DNA of 64,000 bases, taken from contig CAVOGX010000012.1 of NCBI GenBank assembly GCA_963695505.1, positions 62,001-126,000 on the forward strand, written 5' to 3'. The translations under genes were made by a program, and so were the position numbers. Below, piece by piece: positions 41,793-50,063 of this stretch (positions within the stretch are counted from its first letter, which is position 1; the number at the start of each line of letters is the position of its first letter). The notes under the pieces were generated by a model that had not been told where the DNA came from, searched no databases, and saw only the letters and a list, made by a program, of their open reading frames with translations. Source of the DNA: JACSRF01 sp963695505. GTDB taxonomy: Bacteria > Chloroflexota > Anaerolineae > Promineifilales > Promineifilaceae.

Positions 41793-42949
41793 CAATTCCT
41801 CAGGGCGCGGTGGTAGGAAACGGCCGTTTCTGCCCCCGCCCTCTTCCACGAAAATTGTTGGGCCTGAGCCAGCCCCGCATCCCGCATTGTAGCCGCTAAA
41901 ACCCTGTCTTGCAGAACGGCCGTTATACGTTCCGCCAATTCTGCAGCATTACGGGGCTCAAACAGCAGGGCAGCGTTGCCTGCCGCTTCTGGCAAGGACG
42001 ACGTGTTCGCTGCGACCACGGGCGTGCCGCAAGCCATCGCCTCCACCACCGGCAGGCCAAAACCCTCATAGAGCGATGGAACGACCAGGCAATCCGCCGC
42101 ATTGTACCAAAACGGCAAAAGCTCATCAGGTACATAACCAGCAAAATGCACCCGCTCTTGCAGCCCCAGGGCCACAACCTGGGCAAAAATCTCGGCATAC
42201 AGCCAACCCTTTCCACCCACCAGCACTAAATTTACATCTGGCAGCGGGAGTTGGGCCAGGGCTTCCAGCAATGTGGGGATATTCTTCCGTGGCTGCAGTG
42301 TGCCCACGTGCAGCACAAAGCGGCGCGGCAGTTGGCGCTCTTGGCGAAAGGCGGCCACATCCGCTCGGGGCAATGGCCGGTAGAGAGGATCAACCCCTGG
42401 GGTGATGACGTCAATTTGCACCAGCGGCACGCCAAAAAAGCGGTGTATGTCTTGCCGAACTGACTGCGAAATGGTGATCACGCGGCGGGCGCGGCGGCAC
42501 GCCTGTACCGTTTGGCGCTGTAAATACCTGCGCTGCAAGGTAGGAAAACTCTCCGGATAATGCATAAAGCTCAAATCATAAACCGTGACCACTGCCGGGG
42601 CAGGCAGCCATAGGGGTAGCGCAAATGCCATGCTGTGCAGCAGCTCCACGCCGTGGCGTTTTGCCAGCAGAGGCCATGCCGTTTGCTCCCACAAAATGCG
42701 TACCAATCGCTGCTGGGTAGGCCAGCGGCTGCGCACCACCTGCTTGCCAGCTTGCCCCAGGTCATCGTTAAAACGCGTGAAAACCACGTACTCATCTTGC
42801 TCCGGCAGGTGGCGCAGCACCTGGTAAATGTACTGGTGAATGCCTGCCCGCCGGTATCCGGCTTCTGCCGCCAACAGGTGGGCGTTTATGCCAATGCGGT
42901 GGGTAGAAACGGCCGTTTTGCTCATAGCCCGCAAATTATAACCCAACAT
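41792..42949 (-). CDS. Family 4-like glycosyltransferase
   Basis: The GT-B enzyme has about 377-385 residues, with VTVYDLSFMHYPESFP, RRVITISQSVRQDI, ITPGVDPLY, VLHVGTLQPRKNI and the donor site VVPSLYEGFGLPVVEAMACGTPVV. The substrate is unknown. It is coupled by a one-base overlap to the sugar transferase gene after it, so the two likely act on the same polysaccharide. The start may be the ATG of SKTAVS at 42925, which would drop an odd eight-residue leader. Confidence 0.9.
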   Translation of the reverse strand: MLGYNLRAMSKTAVSTHRIGINAHLLAAEAGYRRAGIHQYIYQVLRHLPEQDEYVVFTRFNDDLGQAGKQVVRSRWPTQQRLVRILWEQTAWPLLAKRHGVELLHSMAFALPLWLPAPAVVTVYDLSFMHYPESFPTLQRRYLQRQTVQACRRARRVITISQSVRQDIHRFFGVPLVQIDVITPGVDPLYRPLPRADVAAFRQERQLPRRFVLHVGTLQPRKNIPTLLEALAQLPLPDVNLVLVGGKGWLYAEIFAQVVALGLQERVHFAGYVPDELLPFWYNAADCLVVPSLYEGFGLPVVEAMACGTPVVAANTSSLPEAAGNAALLFEPRNAAELAERITAVLQDRVLAATMRDAGLAQAQQFSWKRAGAETAVSYHRALRN

Positions 42950-43020
42950 ACCCGGCGTGCAGATTCCCTGGCAACCTTCCTCATAAATGGTCCGGGCTTT
43001 GCGCCATTAGTACCTGTTTC

Positions 43021-43049
43021 TTGACTGACCATTTCGCATATGATAGACT
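43021..43049 (+). promoter_or_regulatory. Putative promoter of the LysM lipoprotein gene
   Basis: TTGACT at 43021-43026 is followed after 17 bases by TAGACT at 43044-43049. Both are partial matches to the sigma70 consensus. Confidence 0.4.
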
Positions 43050-43158
43050 GCGTTATGTTTAGCAAAGTTTTATGTTTACCCGTTTATTGTGGAACTATTC
43101 CGTTCCCACCAGACTTGGAAATCACCAAGCATAAAAGACCATTGCATAGGAGTGACCC

Positions 43159-43701
43159 ATGAAACACACAGCTAACAGTCTGAAATGGTTGATTCTTGTC
43201 CTCATTCTGGCCCTGGCTCTTTCCGCCTGCGAACGCCCTGTTCCCGGCAGTAACGACGGCAGCCAAGACGGCAGCAACCCGGCCGAAACCCCCGTGCTGA
43301 CAATTCCCACAACCCCACCCGAAGAGTTGCAACCGCAGCCTGAACCTTACCCAGCCCCCGGTGATGCCGGCACTGGCGAAACCCCGGCCGAGCCTGCTAC
43401 CGGTGAAGGGGCAGGTGAAACCCCGGCTGAACCCGCCACTGGTGAAGGAGCCAGCGAAACCCCAGCCGAACCCCCCACATCGGAAACGCCCACTGAACCG
43501 GCGACCGGAGAAGAGGGTGCAGGTGACGCGACCACACCTACCGGCGAACGCATTCATATTGTGCAGTCAGGAGATAACCTCTATCGCATTGGTTTGATCT
43601 ATGGCTTTACCTGGCAAGAACTGCAAACCTATAATGGACTGGTTGACCCCAATTCACTGGAGGTAGGGCAGGAAATCAAGATCCCCCCTAGCAGCGAGTA
43701 A
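43159..43701 (+). CDS. LysM-domain lipoprotein with tandem 13-residue repeats
   Basis: The protein has 180 residues. A lipoprotein signal with lipobox LALSAC puts the lipid-modified Cys near residue 23. Residues about 70-125 carry degenerate tandem copies of GETPAEPATGEGA and variants, a Pro/Thr/Glu-rich spacer that could cross the wall. The C-terminal LysM (IHIVQSGDNLYRIGLIYGFTWQELQTYNGL to GQEIKIPP) binds peptidoglycan-type glycans. It is monocistronic with its own terminator. Confidence 0.92.
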   Translation: MKHTANSLKWLILVLILALALSACERPVPGSNDGSQDGSNPAETPVLTIPTTPPEELQPQPEPYPAPGDAGTGETPAEPATGEGAGETPAEPATGEGASETPAEPPTSETPTEPATGEEGAGDATTPTGERIHIVQSGDNLYRIGLIYGFTWQELQTYNGLVDPNSLEVGQEIKIPPSSE

Positions 43702-43713
43702 CCCTTCTTTTTC

Positions 43714-43750
43714 GGGGATGCGTTTCACCATAACGCATCCCCTTTTTCTT
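43714..43750 (+). terminator. Intrinsic terminator after LysM lipoprotein gene
   Basis: GGGGATGCGTT at 43714-43724 pairs with AACGCATCCCC at 43732-43742 and is followed by a T run. An ATG at 43718 lies in the stem, so the NUDIX gene must start later. Confidence 0.92.
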
Positions 43751-43757
43751 TTCTCCA

Positions 43758-44296
43758 TGACGAATCTGCAATCGCGTGTTGTATGGCACGGCCGTTCCTG
43801 GCAGTTACGCGCTGTCCAATTCCGGCTGCCCAATGGGGAAACCATAGAACGCGCCTTCATCAACCATCCTGGCGCCGTCGTACTCGTGCCCCTGCGCAAG
43901 ACGGCCAAAGGCCCCGAAGTGCTGATGCTTCACCAATATCGCGCCGCGCTGCAGGAAACCATTCTGGAACTGCCAGCCGGCACCCGCGGTTGGGAAGAGG
44001 ATTGGCTGGTTTGTGCGCAGCGGGAACTGCGCGAAGAAACTGGCTACCGTGCCGCTTCGTTCACGCCGCTGGGAGAATTGTGGCCTGCTCCCGGTGTCTC
44101 CAATGAGTTGATGCGGCTTTACCTGGCTGAGGGGTTGGAACCAGACCCGCTGCCCGGTGACGCAGACGAAGAGATTACGGTAGCGGCCATGTCTTTAGCT
44201 GACCTGCTGGAAATGGCGCAAAACGGTCGTATTCGTGATGCCAAAAGCCTCATTGGGTTATGGCGCGCAGCTCAGCATCTAGGCTATTCACTCTGA
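43758..44296 (+). CDS. NUDIX hydrolase (ADP-ribose pyrophosphatase-like)
   Basis: This 179-residue protein has a full NUDIX box (ELPAGTRGWEEDWLVCAQRELREETGYRA: G, REL and EETG in place), preceded by VVLVPLRKTAKGPEVLMLHQYRAALQETILELPAG, as in ADP-ribose pyrophosphatases. The exact substrate is not determined. The start at 43758 avoids the terminator upstream. Its 3' end overlaps the end of the Lon-like gene on the other strand by 13 bases. Confidence 0.9.
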
Positions 44297-46698
44297 GTTT
44301 CACCGGTAGAATCATCGTCACCAGTTTCGCTATCATCCCCAAAGCTCTTCAACTCCTGCGCCAGGACCAGCAGCCGCTGGTGTACTGCCTCGTGAACAGT
44401 GCCTTCAGGAAATGTACCGTCCGCCTGCTGTATCCCGGCCGGCATGCCCGACAGCAGTTCAATCCCCTCATCAATGTTGCATACCGGCCAGACGTGGAAT
44501 TTGCCCTCAGTAACGGCCGTTACCACATCCTCGTGCAGCATCAAATGCACTTCGTTGCTGGCTGGAATCAGCACGCCCTGGTTACCCGTCAAGCCCCGCG
44601 CTGCGCACAAGCGGAAAAAACCTTCCACCTTCTCGTTGACCCCGCCAATGGGCTGCACTTCGCCCCGCTGATTGACCGAACCCGTCACCGCCCGCCCCTG
44701 GTTGATTGCCATATTTCCAAGGCTAGACAGCAGTGCGTACAGTTCTGCCGATGACGCACTGTCCCCATCCACACCGCTGTACGTTTGCTCGAAAGTCACG
44801 CTGGCCGAAAGCGTGAGCGGCTGGTGTTGGGCATAAGCGCCACCCAGATAACCTACCAGTGTCAATACGCCTTTTTGGTGAATAGGGCCAGACATTTCCG
44901 TCTCTCGCTCGATGTGCATGACTCCCGCCTCGCCCATGTAAGTGCGCGCGGTAATGCGCCCCGGCTGGCCAAAAGCGTGCTCCCCGGTGTCAATAACCGA
45001 CAATCCATTGACCTGGCCAACCACGCTGCCTTCCGTGGCAATAAACAAGGTGCCTTCCAGAATATCCTCACGGGTTTCTTCCTCGATGCGGTTGGCGCGA
45101 TAGGTGCGCTCGGCCAGCGCTTTTTGCACGTCGGCGGCAGTAACGTGGGAACGGCCGTTATGCTCGGCCCAAAAGCTCGCTTCCCGCAGCAAATCCGCTA
45201 CTGCGCCAAAACGCGCCGTCAGCCTCTTCTGGTGCTCAGCCAGCCGCGCACCGTGCTCCACCACCTTGGCTACCGCCGAAGGATCAAAGGGGAGCAGCCC
45301 TTCTTCGTGGCAGCGCGTGGCTACGAAAGCCGCATACGCCTGTAAATTTTCCTCTGTGCGCGGCATAGTCGCATCAAAATCTGCCCGCACCTTAAAAAGC
45401 GTTTGGAAATCCTCATCCTGCTCGTAAAGTGCATAGTAAAGGGCGGGGTTTCCCACCAGCACAATCTTCACGTGAAGGGGGATTGGTTCCGGGTTCAGCG
45501 ACTTGGCCAGCACCTGGCTACCGTCCATGGTAGCTGTCAGTTGAATACGCGCCTCGCTGCTTTTGAGCGCCCGCTTCAGCGCCTCCCACGTTTCTCCGCC
45601 ATCTTGCAGCAAATCGGCGGCCTCCATGATGAGATACCCACCATTTGCCCGATGAATGCTGCCTGCCTGAATGTTGGTGAAATGGGTGAGCACAACGCCT
45701 GAATGCATTTCATACTCGATACGCCCAAAAAGATTGTAATAGGTTGGGTTCTGCTCAACCACTACCGGCCTTCCAATTTCCGCGCCATTGTCCACCAGCA
45801 CATTGACTTCGTAGCGGCGCAGGTCAATATCACGCTCATCGGTGTCATCCGGCGGGGCAAAATCATCAATCTGGTTGAGCACATCCTGGCGTACCTCTTC
45901 CAAATAAAGAAGAACCTCTTCTTGTTCGGCGTACTGCTCGCGCAGTTCGACAAAATAATGGTGAATGGTAGATTCCGCCACTTCACGGTCAATCTGCCGC
46001 ACCTGCTGCCGAGCGGTTGTTTCCATCTGGCGTATCTGGTGCAACGTGTCTTCCAGGGCCTCATCCAGCGCATCCTGCACTTTTTGCAGTGCCTGCCGCT
46101 CGTCAGAGGTCAACTGTTGGGCAGCTTCGGCCGTCATGGGCTGGCCACCACGCATGGGAACCATAACCAGGCCTGACGGCGTATTGACCAGCCCAAAATC
46201 CTGAGCAGCCGCTTGCTGGTGCAGCCCTTGCAACAAAGCCTCCTGGTTTGCCTCGAACTGCTGGCGTACGCTGGCAACGGCCTGCTCATATACTTCCGTA
46301 TCGAATGCCTGGGGCAGGTCGTGGCTAATGCTAGAGATAAGGCGGCTCATGCGCGCATGGAAGACGCTGGCTTCCCCGGCAGGCAGCTCAATGGCGCGCG
46401 GCTGGTGAGGAACGCGAAAGTTGTTGACATAAACCCAATCGAGGGGCGCCGGCTGGGTGCGGGTACGCTCTTGTAGATAACGCTCGATAGCCGTGGCGCG
46501 TCCTGATCCCACCGGCCCCATGATAAAGATGTTGTATCCTTTACTGGTGATACTTAAGCCAAATTCAATGGCGCGCAAGCCACGCGGCTGGCCGATGATG
46601 GTCGTTGTGGGGGGGATCTCAGAAGTGGTTTGAAATTTGAATGTATTAGGATCGCAGCGGTAGCGCAGCTTCGCTGGCGGCAATGGTTGTACGGGCAT
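44284..46698 (-). CDS. Lon-like ATP-dependent protease
   Basis: This 804-residue protein belongs to the Lon-related family with a helical insert within the ATPase part. The P-loop reads GPVGSGRAT, with Arg at the usual Lys position, as is common in this family. A long coiled-coil insert (about 130-260) precedes the RANGGYLIMEAADLL Walker B region. The protease domain has the catalytic Ser in DGDSASSAELYALLSS and the Lys in GGVNEKVEGFF. It is likely a cytoplasmic quality-control protease. The C-terminal tail is acidic and low in complexity. Confidence 0.92.
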   Translation of the reverse strand: MPVQPLPPAKLRYRCDPNTFKFQTTSEIPPTTTIIGQPRGLRAIEFGLSITSKGYNIFIMGPVGSGRATAIERYLQERTRTQPAPLDWVYVNNFRVPHQPRAIELPAGEASVFHARMSRLISSISHDLPQAFDTEVYEQAVASVRQQFEANQEALLQGLHQQAAAQDFGLVNTPSGLVMVPMRGGQPMTAEAAQQLTSDERQALQKVQDALDEALEDTLHQIRQMETTARQQVRQIDREVAESTIHHYFVELREQYAEQEEVLLYLEEVRQDVLNQIDDFAPPDDTDERDIDLRRYEVNVLVDNGAEIGRPVVVEQNPTYYNLFGRIEYEMHSGVVLTHFTNIQAGSIHRANGGYLIMEAADLLQDGGETWEALKRALKSSEARIQLTATMDGSQVLAKSLNPEPIPLHVKIVLVGNPALYYALYEQDEDFQTLFKVRADFDATMPRTEENLQAYAAFVATRCHEEGLLPFDPSAVAKVVEHGARLAEHQKRLTARFGAVADLLREASFWAEHNGRSHVTAADVQKALAERTYRANRIEEETREDILEGTLFIATEGSVVGQVNGLSVIDTGEHAFGQPGRITARTYMGEAGVMHIERETEMSGPIHQKGVLTLVGYLGGAYAQHQPLTLSASVTFEQTYSGVDGDSASSAELYALLSSLGNMAINQGRAVTGSVNQRGEVQPIGGVNEKVEGFFRLCAARGLTGNQGVLIPASNEVHLMLHEDVVTAVTEGKFHVWPVCNIDEGIELLSGMPAGIQQADGTFPEGTVHEAVHQRLLVLAQELKSFGDDSETGDDDSTGETQSE

Positions 46699-46932
46699 GC
46701 GTTTCTCCGGAAAGAAGTTGAATTGAGCAATGGTCTACGATTGAAGTCAGTTGATAATTCATCTCGCAAGATTAAAGGTGGTGAATCTTACTATTTGGGT
46801 AGGGTATCGGCAACTATAATGGGGAGGGGGCTTGAGTGAGATCAAAGAGGACCGCCAGTAAGCGGCCGGCAGGCACGGCGTGTTGCTGAATGCTCGCGAC
46901 TCGCCTTGACAATAGAAATTTTGGAGGTTGAT

Positions 46933-47646
46933 ATGGATGATTTGAAAGACAAGGTAGTACTAATCACCGGAGCGGCGGGGAATTTAGGCCGGGCGACCGC
47001 GCAGCGCTTCTGGGAGGCGGGGGCACGGCTAGCTTTGGCCGAAAGGCGCATGGCGGCTCTGGAGGAGCAGTTTGGGGCATGGGCAAAGTCGGGACGTTGT
47101 TTTCTGGCCACGGTAGATTTGCTGGAGGAAACGGCCGTTTCCCAGCTTGTAGAATCTACCATCAACCGACTTGGGCACATTGACGTGCTGGTCAACGTCG
47201 CCGGGGGGTTCACCATGGGACCGCCCGTGCACGAGACAGAAACCAGCACCTGGGAATTCATGCTCAATCTCAATGCCCGTTCGGTTTTCTTCATGAGCCG
47301 CGCCGTCGTTCCCCACATGCTAGACCAGGGCAGCGGCAAAATTGTCAGCGTGGCGGCACGGGCTGGCCTGGAAGGCAAAGCCAAGATGGCTCCTTACGTG
47401 GTGTCGAAGAGCGCCGTCATTCGCCTGACAGAGAGTATGGCGGGCGAGTTGAAATACAAGGGTATCAACGTCAACTGCATTTTGCCGGGCACCATCGACA
47501 CGCCGCAAAACCGCGAAGAAATGCCTAAAGCAGATTTTAGCAAGTGGGTGGCTCCGGAAGCGTTGGCCGACGTGATCCTTTTCCTGGCTTCAGACGCCGC
47601 GCGGGCGGTGACGGGGGCCGCCGTTCCCGTTTACGGCCGTTCCTGA
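46933..47646 (+). CDS. Short-chain dehydrogenase/reductase
   Basis: This 237-residue SDR has the cofactor motif VLITGAAGNLGRA, the NNAG-equivalent VNVAGG, and the catalytic YVVSK. The Ser of the triad is in a VSVAARAG segment, where the usual Ser position is Ala-like, so the triad is not fully certain. The substrate is unknown. The ATG at 46933 has GGAGG upstream and was preferred over an upstream in-frame start at 46906. A full copy of the iterated palindrome lies at 47127-47142. Confidence 0.87.
   Translation: MDDLKDKVVLITGAAGNLGRATAQRFWEAGARLALAERRMAALEEQFGAWAKSGRCFLATVDLLEETAVSQLVESTINRLGHIDVLVNVAGGFTMGPPVHETETSTWEFMLNLNARSVFFMSRAVVPHMLDQGSGKIVSVAARAGLEGKAKMAPYVVSKSAVIRLTESMAGELKYKGINVNCILPGTIDTPQNREEMPKADFSKWVAPEALADVILFLASDAARAVTGAAVPVYGRS
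47127..47142. repeat. Perfect 16-bp copy of the iterated palindrome
   Basis: GGAAACGGCCGTTTCC lies in the SDR gene and reads as ETAVS in a helix between cofactor motifs. Confidence 0.9.
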
Positions 47647-47987
47647 CGCCAAACCCCCACCTGAAAAAACCGTTCCTGGAAGGCCGTCAGCGCCAAAATT
47701 TCAGCGTCGCTAAAGCTCTGCCCCTCGGAAACCACTACCAGCTTGTCGTCATCGTCATCCAGGCGATGAATGATGGCAATACATTGACCGGTAAAGGTAG
47801 CCAGCGGCTCAGAAATCCCTAACACGTATGCGTCCAATTCTTCGCCGTCAGGGGCAAATTCATCGGGCACATAGCCGTAATTTAGCGGATAGCGAAAACC
47901 CCATTGGGGATGGCGGGAGCCAAGAGGGCGATCGATTTTCAGGGTGAGGATTTGGCCTAAAAATTGGCGGGAGTTTGCAGTTACCAC
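47631..47987 (-). CDS. Short inorganic pyrophosphatase-like protein
   Basis: The 118-residue product resembles the core of family I soluble pyrophosphatase: KIDRPLGSRHP, YPLNYGYVP and the acidic DGEELDAYVLG, which keeps the Asp pair of the metal site in altered form. Family members are usually about 170 residues, so this is a short version or a paralogue with a different substrate. The start is GTG, overlapping the stop of the lipoprotein gene before it. Its 3' end overlaps the SDR gene end by 16 bases. Confidence 0.75.
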   Translation of the reverse strand: MVTANSRQFLGQILTLKIDRPLGSRHPQWGFRYPLNYGYVPDEFAPDGEELDAYVLGISEPLATFTGQCIAIIHRLDDDDDKLVVVSEGQSFSDAEILALTAFQERFFQVGVWRQERP

Positions 47988-48928
47988 CAGGTGCGGTAGC
48001 CAATTGTACGGCGGCCAACTACCTGGCCATCGCTGCGTCTGGCAGTGACAACAATTTGCACGTCTTGTCCAGGAGGCATTTGTTCCAAATTAATTAAATA
48101 TTGAATTTGTCCGGCGTCATCGGTAACGCCCAATTCCTCGTCTTTGCTCTGATTCGCAAAGGAAACGGTGGCTGTCAGGCGGATGTCGGAAATGAAACGG
48201 CCATCTGCAGACTGGACCGTGACATACAACACCTGTTCTTCCCCAGCATAAAGCACCGGGTAGCGCACGGCAGCATTGACGTCCACGGCATTTATGCCTG
48301 CGGAAGAGATGGGGCGCGCGAATTCCTGGCGGTAGTTAAAGACCATCTCCGCATCGAAATGATTTTGCCCTAAAATACCAACCTGCACGCGTTGGGTTAG
48401 AGGCAGTTCCGGTCGCCATTCCAGCCGCCCATTCTGAAAATATTGCACGCGCAGGCCACCTTCTGTGACCTGGGGAGAAAGGGGCAGGCCTAGAAGCTGC
48501 TGGCCATTGTAGGTCTCATAAAAATTGAGGAATTCGTCTTGAATGGGGTAATCACTGCCGGGAAAGGTGCGAGATCGGCCGTTCTCACTCATTTCCGCAA
48601 GCTGCAAGCTGTCCAAGCCAGGGAAAGCCCATTCACCCAGGGCGAAGGGATGTACCCGCTCTCCGGCTGGCTCACGCAGATCATAGTCCAGGCGCATATT
48701 TTGGAAATATTGCACGACAGGGCCGTCGGCGGCGGGTCTAAAAGCCTCGGTAATGGGCGCGCCAAACACCCGCTGACCCCCATTGGTTTCATAGTAAGCG
48801 GCGAACTCTTCCGCGACAGGGATACCGGTACCGTTCATGGGGTTGGAAACGGCCGTTTCATTTGCCCCGCACCCCACCACCAGCATGAGGAGAAGGGTAT
48901 AGGATAAAAGATGAAGGATAAATCTCAT
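47981..48928 (-). CDS. Secreted lipoprotein of unknown function
   Basis: The protein has about 315 residues. A signal peptide with lipobox LVVGC puts the lipid-modified Cys near residue 20. Two similar segments follow (FAAYYETNGGQRVFGAPITEAF...VQYFQNMRLDYD and FLNFYETYNGQQLLGLPLSPQV...VQYFQNGRLEWR), a duplicated motif often seen in Chloroflexi surface proteins. The C-terminal half is Ig-like (VLYVTVQSADGRFISDIRLTATVSF). The start at 48928 was chosen because it begins the signal peptide; a longer option would run into rsgA. The substrate or partner is unknown. Confidence 0.78.
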   Translation of the reverse strand: MRFILHLLSYTLLLMLVVGCGANETAVSNPMNGTGIPVAEEFAAYYETNGGQRVFGAPITEAFRPAADGPVVQYFQNMRLDYDLREPAGERVHPFALGEWAFPGLDSLQLAEMSENGRSRTFPGSDYPIQDEFLNFYETYNGQQLLGLPLSPQVTEGGLRVQYFQNGRLEWRPELPLTQRVQVGILGQNHFDAEMVFNYRQEFARPISSAGINAVDVNAAVRYPVLYAGEEQVLYVTVQSADGRFISDIRLTATVSFANQSKDEELGVTDDAGQIQYLINLEQMPPGQDVQIVVTARRSDGQVVGRRTIGYRTWW

Positions 48929-48971
48929 TCGTCTAGTTACCCGCCACTCGTTCTCTCGTAAATCTGCAAAC

Positions 48972-49916
48972 TCAATACAATGCTTCATCTAGTTTTTCAT
49001 GTTCTTCGCGCAAACGCAAGTAACTTTCGTACCGATCCGGGTGAATTTCCCCCTTTTTCACTGCCGTTCGTACCGCACAGCCCGGTTCATGCTTGTGGGA
49101 ACAGTCGCTAAAACGGCAGTTTTCCACTTGCGGTGCTATCTCCCGAAAATAAGCATCTACTTCATAAGGCTCCAGGTCAAATAAGGCCAGTCCGCGAATA
49201 CCCGGTGTGTCCGCCACGTAACCGCCGCCCTCCAAAGCAAACAGCTCTGCGTGACGCGTGGTGTGCATACCCTTGCCCGTGGCCTCACTCACCTCTCGCA
49301 CCTGCAAGCCCAGCCCCGGCTGCATGGCGTTGAGCAGGCTGGTTTTGCCCACTCCCGAAGAACCGGTCAGCACGGATAACTTCCCCTGCAAGCAGCGGCG
49401 CAAATCAGCCACGCCCAGGCCGCTTTTGGCGCTGGTATAAATCACCTCGTAGCCGATGACCGCGTAGCGCTGGAAGAGGGCCTGAGCCTGTTCCAGGCCC
49501 GTCATGTCAACCTTATTGACGCAAATGATAGCCGGCAGCTCGTTCATCTCTGCTACTACTAAAAAACGGTCCAGCTTGCGCAAATTGGGGGCTGGATTTT
49601 GCACGGAGAAGACAAAGACTAACTGGTCAGGATTCGCCACCAGCACCTGCTCGCGGTCAGCGGAGAGGCTGCGCGCACCGGCTGCCGGGCGCACCCGCCC
49701 CAGGGTTGATTTCCGTTTTGCCACTTTCTCGATGACGCCTGTACCATCGGCACCCACAGAAATAGCAACCTGGTCGCCCACGGCGACAATATCGGTTTCA
49801 CGCCGCTCTTTTTTTAGTTTCCCCGGCAAGATTGAGACGATATCGCCAACGGCCGTTCTCACCGTGTAAAAGCCGCTTAAAGCTTTGATTACGAGGCCTT
49901 CATGTTGTCCTTTCAG
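48972..49916 (-). CDS. rsgA: Ribosome small-subunit GTPase RsgA
   Basis: RsgA is a circularly permuted GTPase for late 30S assembly. The order is an OB-fold, then the GTPase with the G4 motif first (CVNKVD), then G1 (LTGSSGVGKTSLLNAM) and G3 (ADTPGIRG), then a zinc-finger region (CRFSDCSHKHEPGCAV). The M-initiated frame starts at a GTG at 49862, but the conserved N-terminal VIKALSGFYTVRTAVGD continues upstream in frame. A CTG at 49916 lies seven bases after GGAGG and gives LKGQHEGLVIKALSGFY, so CTG initiation is the likeliest reading unless the start region holds an error. Confidence 0.92.
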   Translation of the reverse strand: MKGQHEGLVIKALSGFYTVRTAVGDIVSILPGKLKKERRETDIVAVGDQVAISVGADGTGVIEKVAKRKSTLGRVRPAAGARSLSADREQVLVANPDQLVFVFSVQNPAPNLRKLDRFLVVAEMNELPAIICVNKVDMTGLEQAQALFQRYAVIGYEVIYTSAKSGLGVADLRRCLQGKLSVLTGSSGVGKTSLLNAMQPGLGLQVREVSEATGKGMHTTRHAELFALEGGGYVADTPGIRGLALFDLEPYEVDAYFREIAPQVENCRFSDCSHKHEPGCAVRTAVKKGEIHPDRYESYLRLREEHEKLDEALY

Positions 49917-49985
49917 AAATATTCCTCCGTAAAGCCGTGTCTACTATTTGCTTCATTATAGCCCGAAGCCCTGGATAATCGCATT

Positions 49986-50024
49986 AAAAAAAAGACCTGC
50001 CAGGTCTGGGAGCCTGACAGGTCT
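49986..50024 (-). terminator. Intrinsic terminator of the 613-residue gene
   Basis: On the minus strand AGACCTGTCAGG and CCTGGCAGGTCT form a 12-bp stem with one mismatch, followed by eight Ts. The core is shared with the terminators at 1435 and 52091. Confidence 0.85.
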
Positions 50025-50063
50025 GAATTGTGAGAATAAAACTTCGGCTGCTACTTGCGGCCG

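Noticed and set aside
43347..43553. Gly/Val/Ser-rich open frame on the minus strand in the LysM gene
   Set aside because: It is the antisense translation of the Pro/Thr/Glu-rich tandem repeat of the lipoprotein.
44284..46698. Arg in place of Lys in the P-loop of the Lon-like protease (GPVGSGRAT)
   Set aside because: As far as I recall this is usual in the Lon-related subfamily with the inserted helical domain, so it is not reported as an anomaly.
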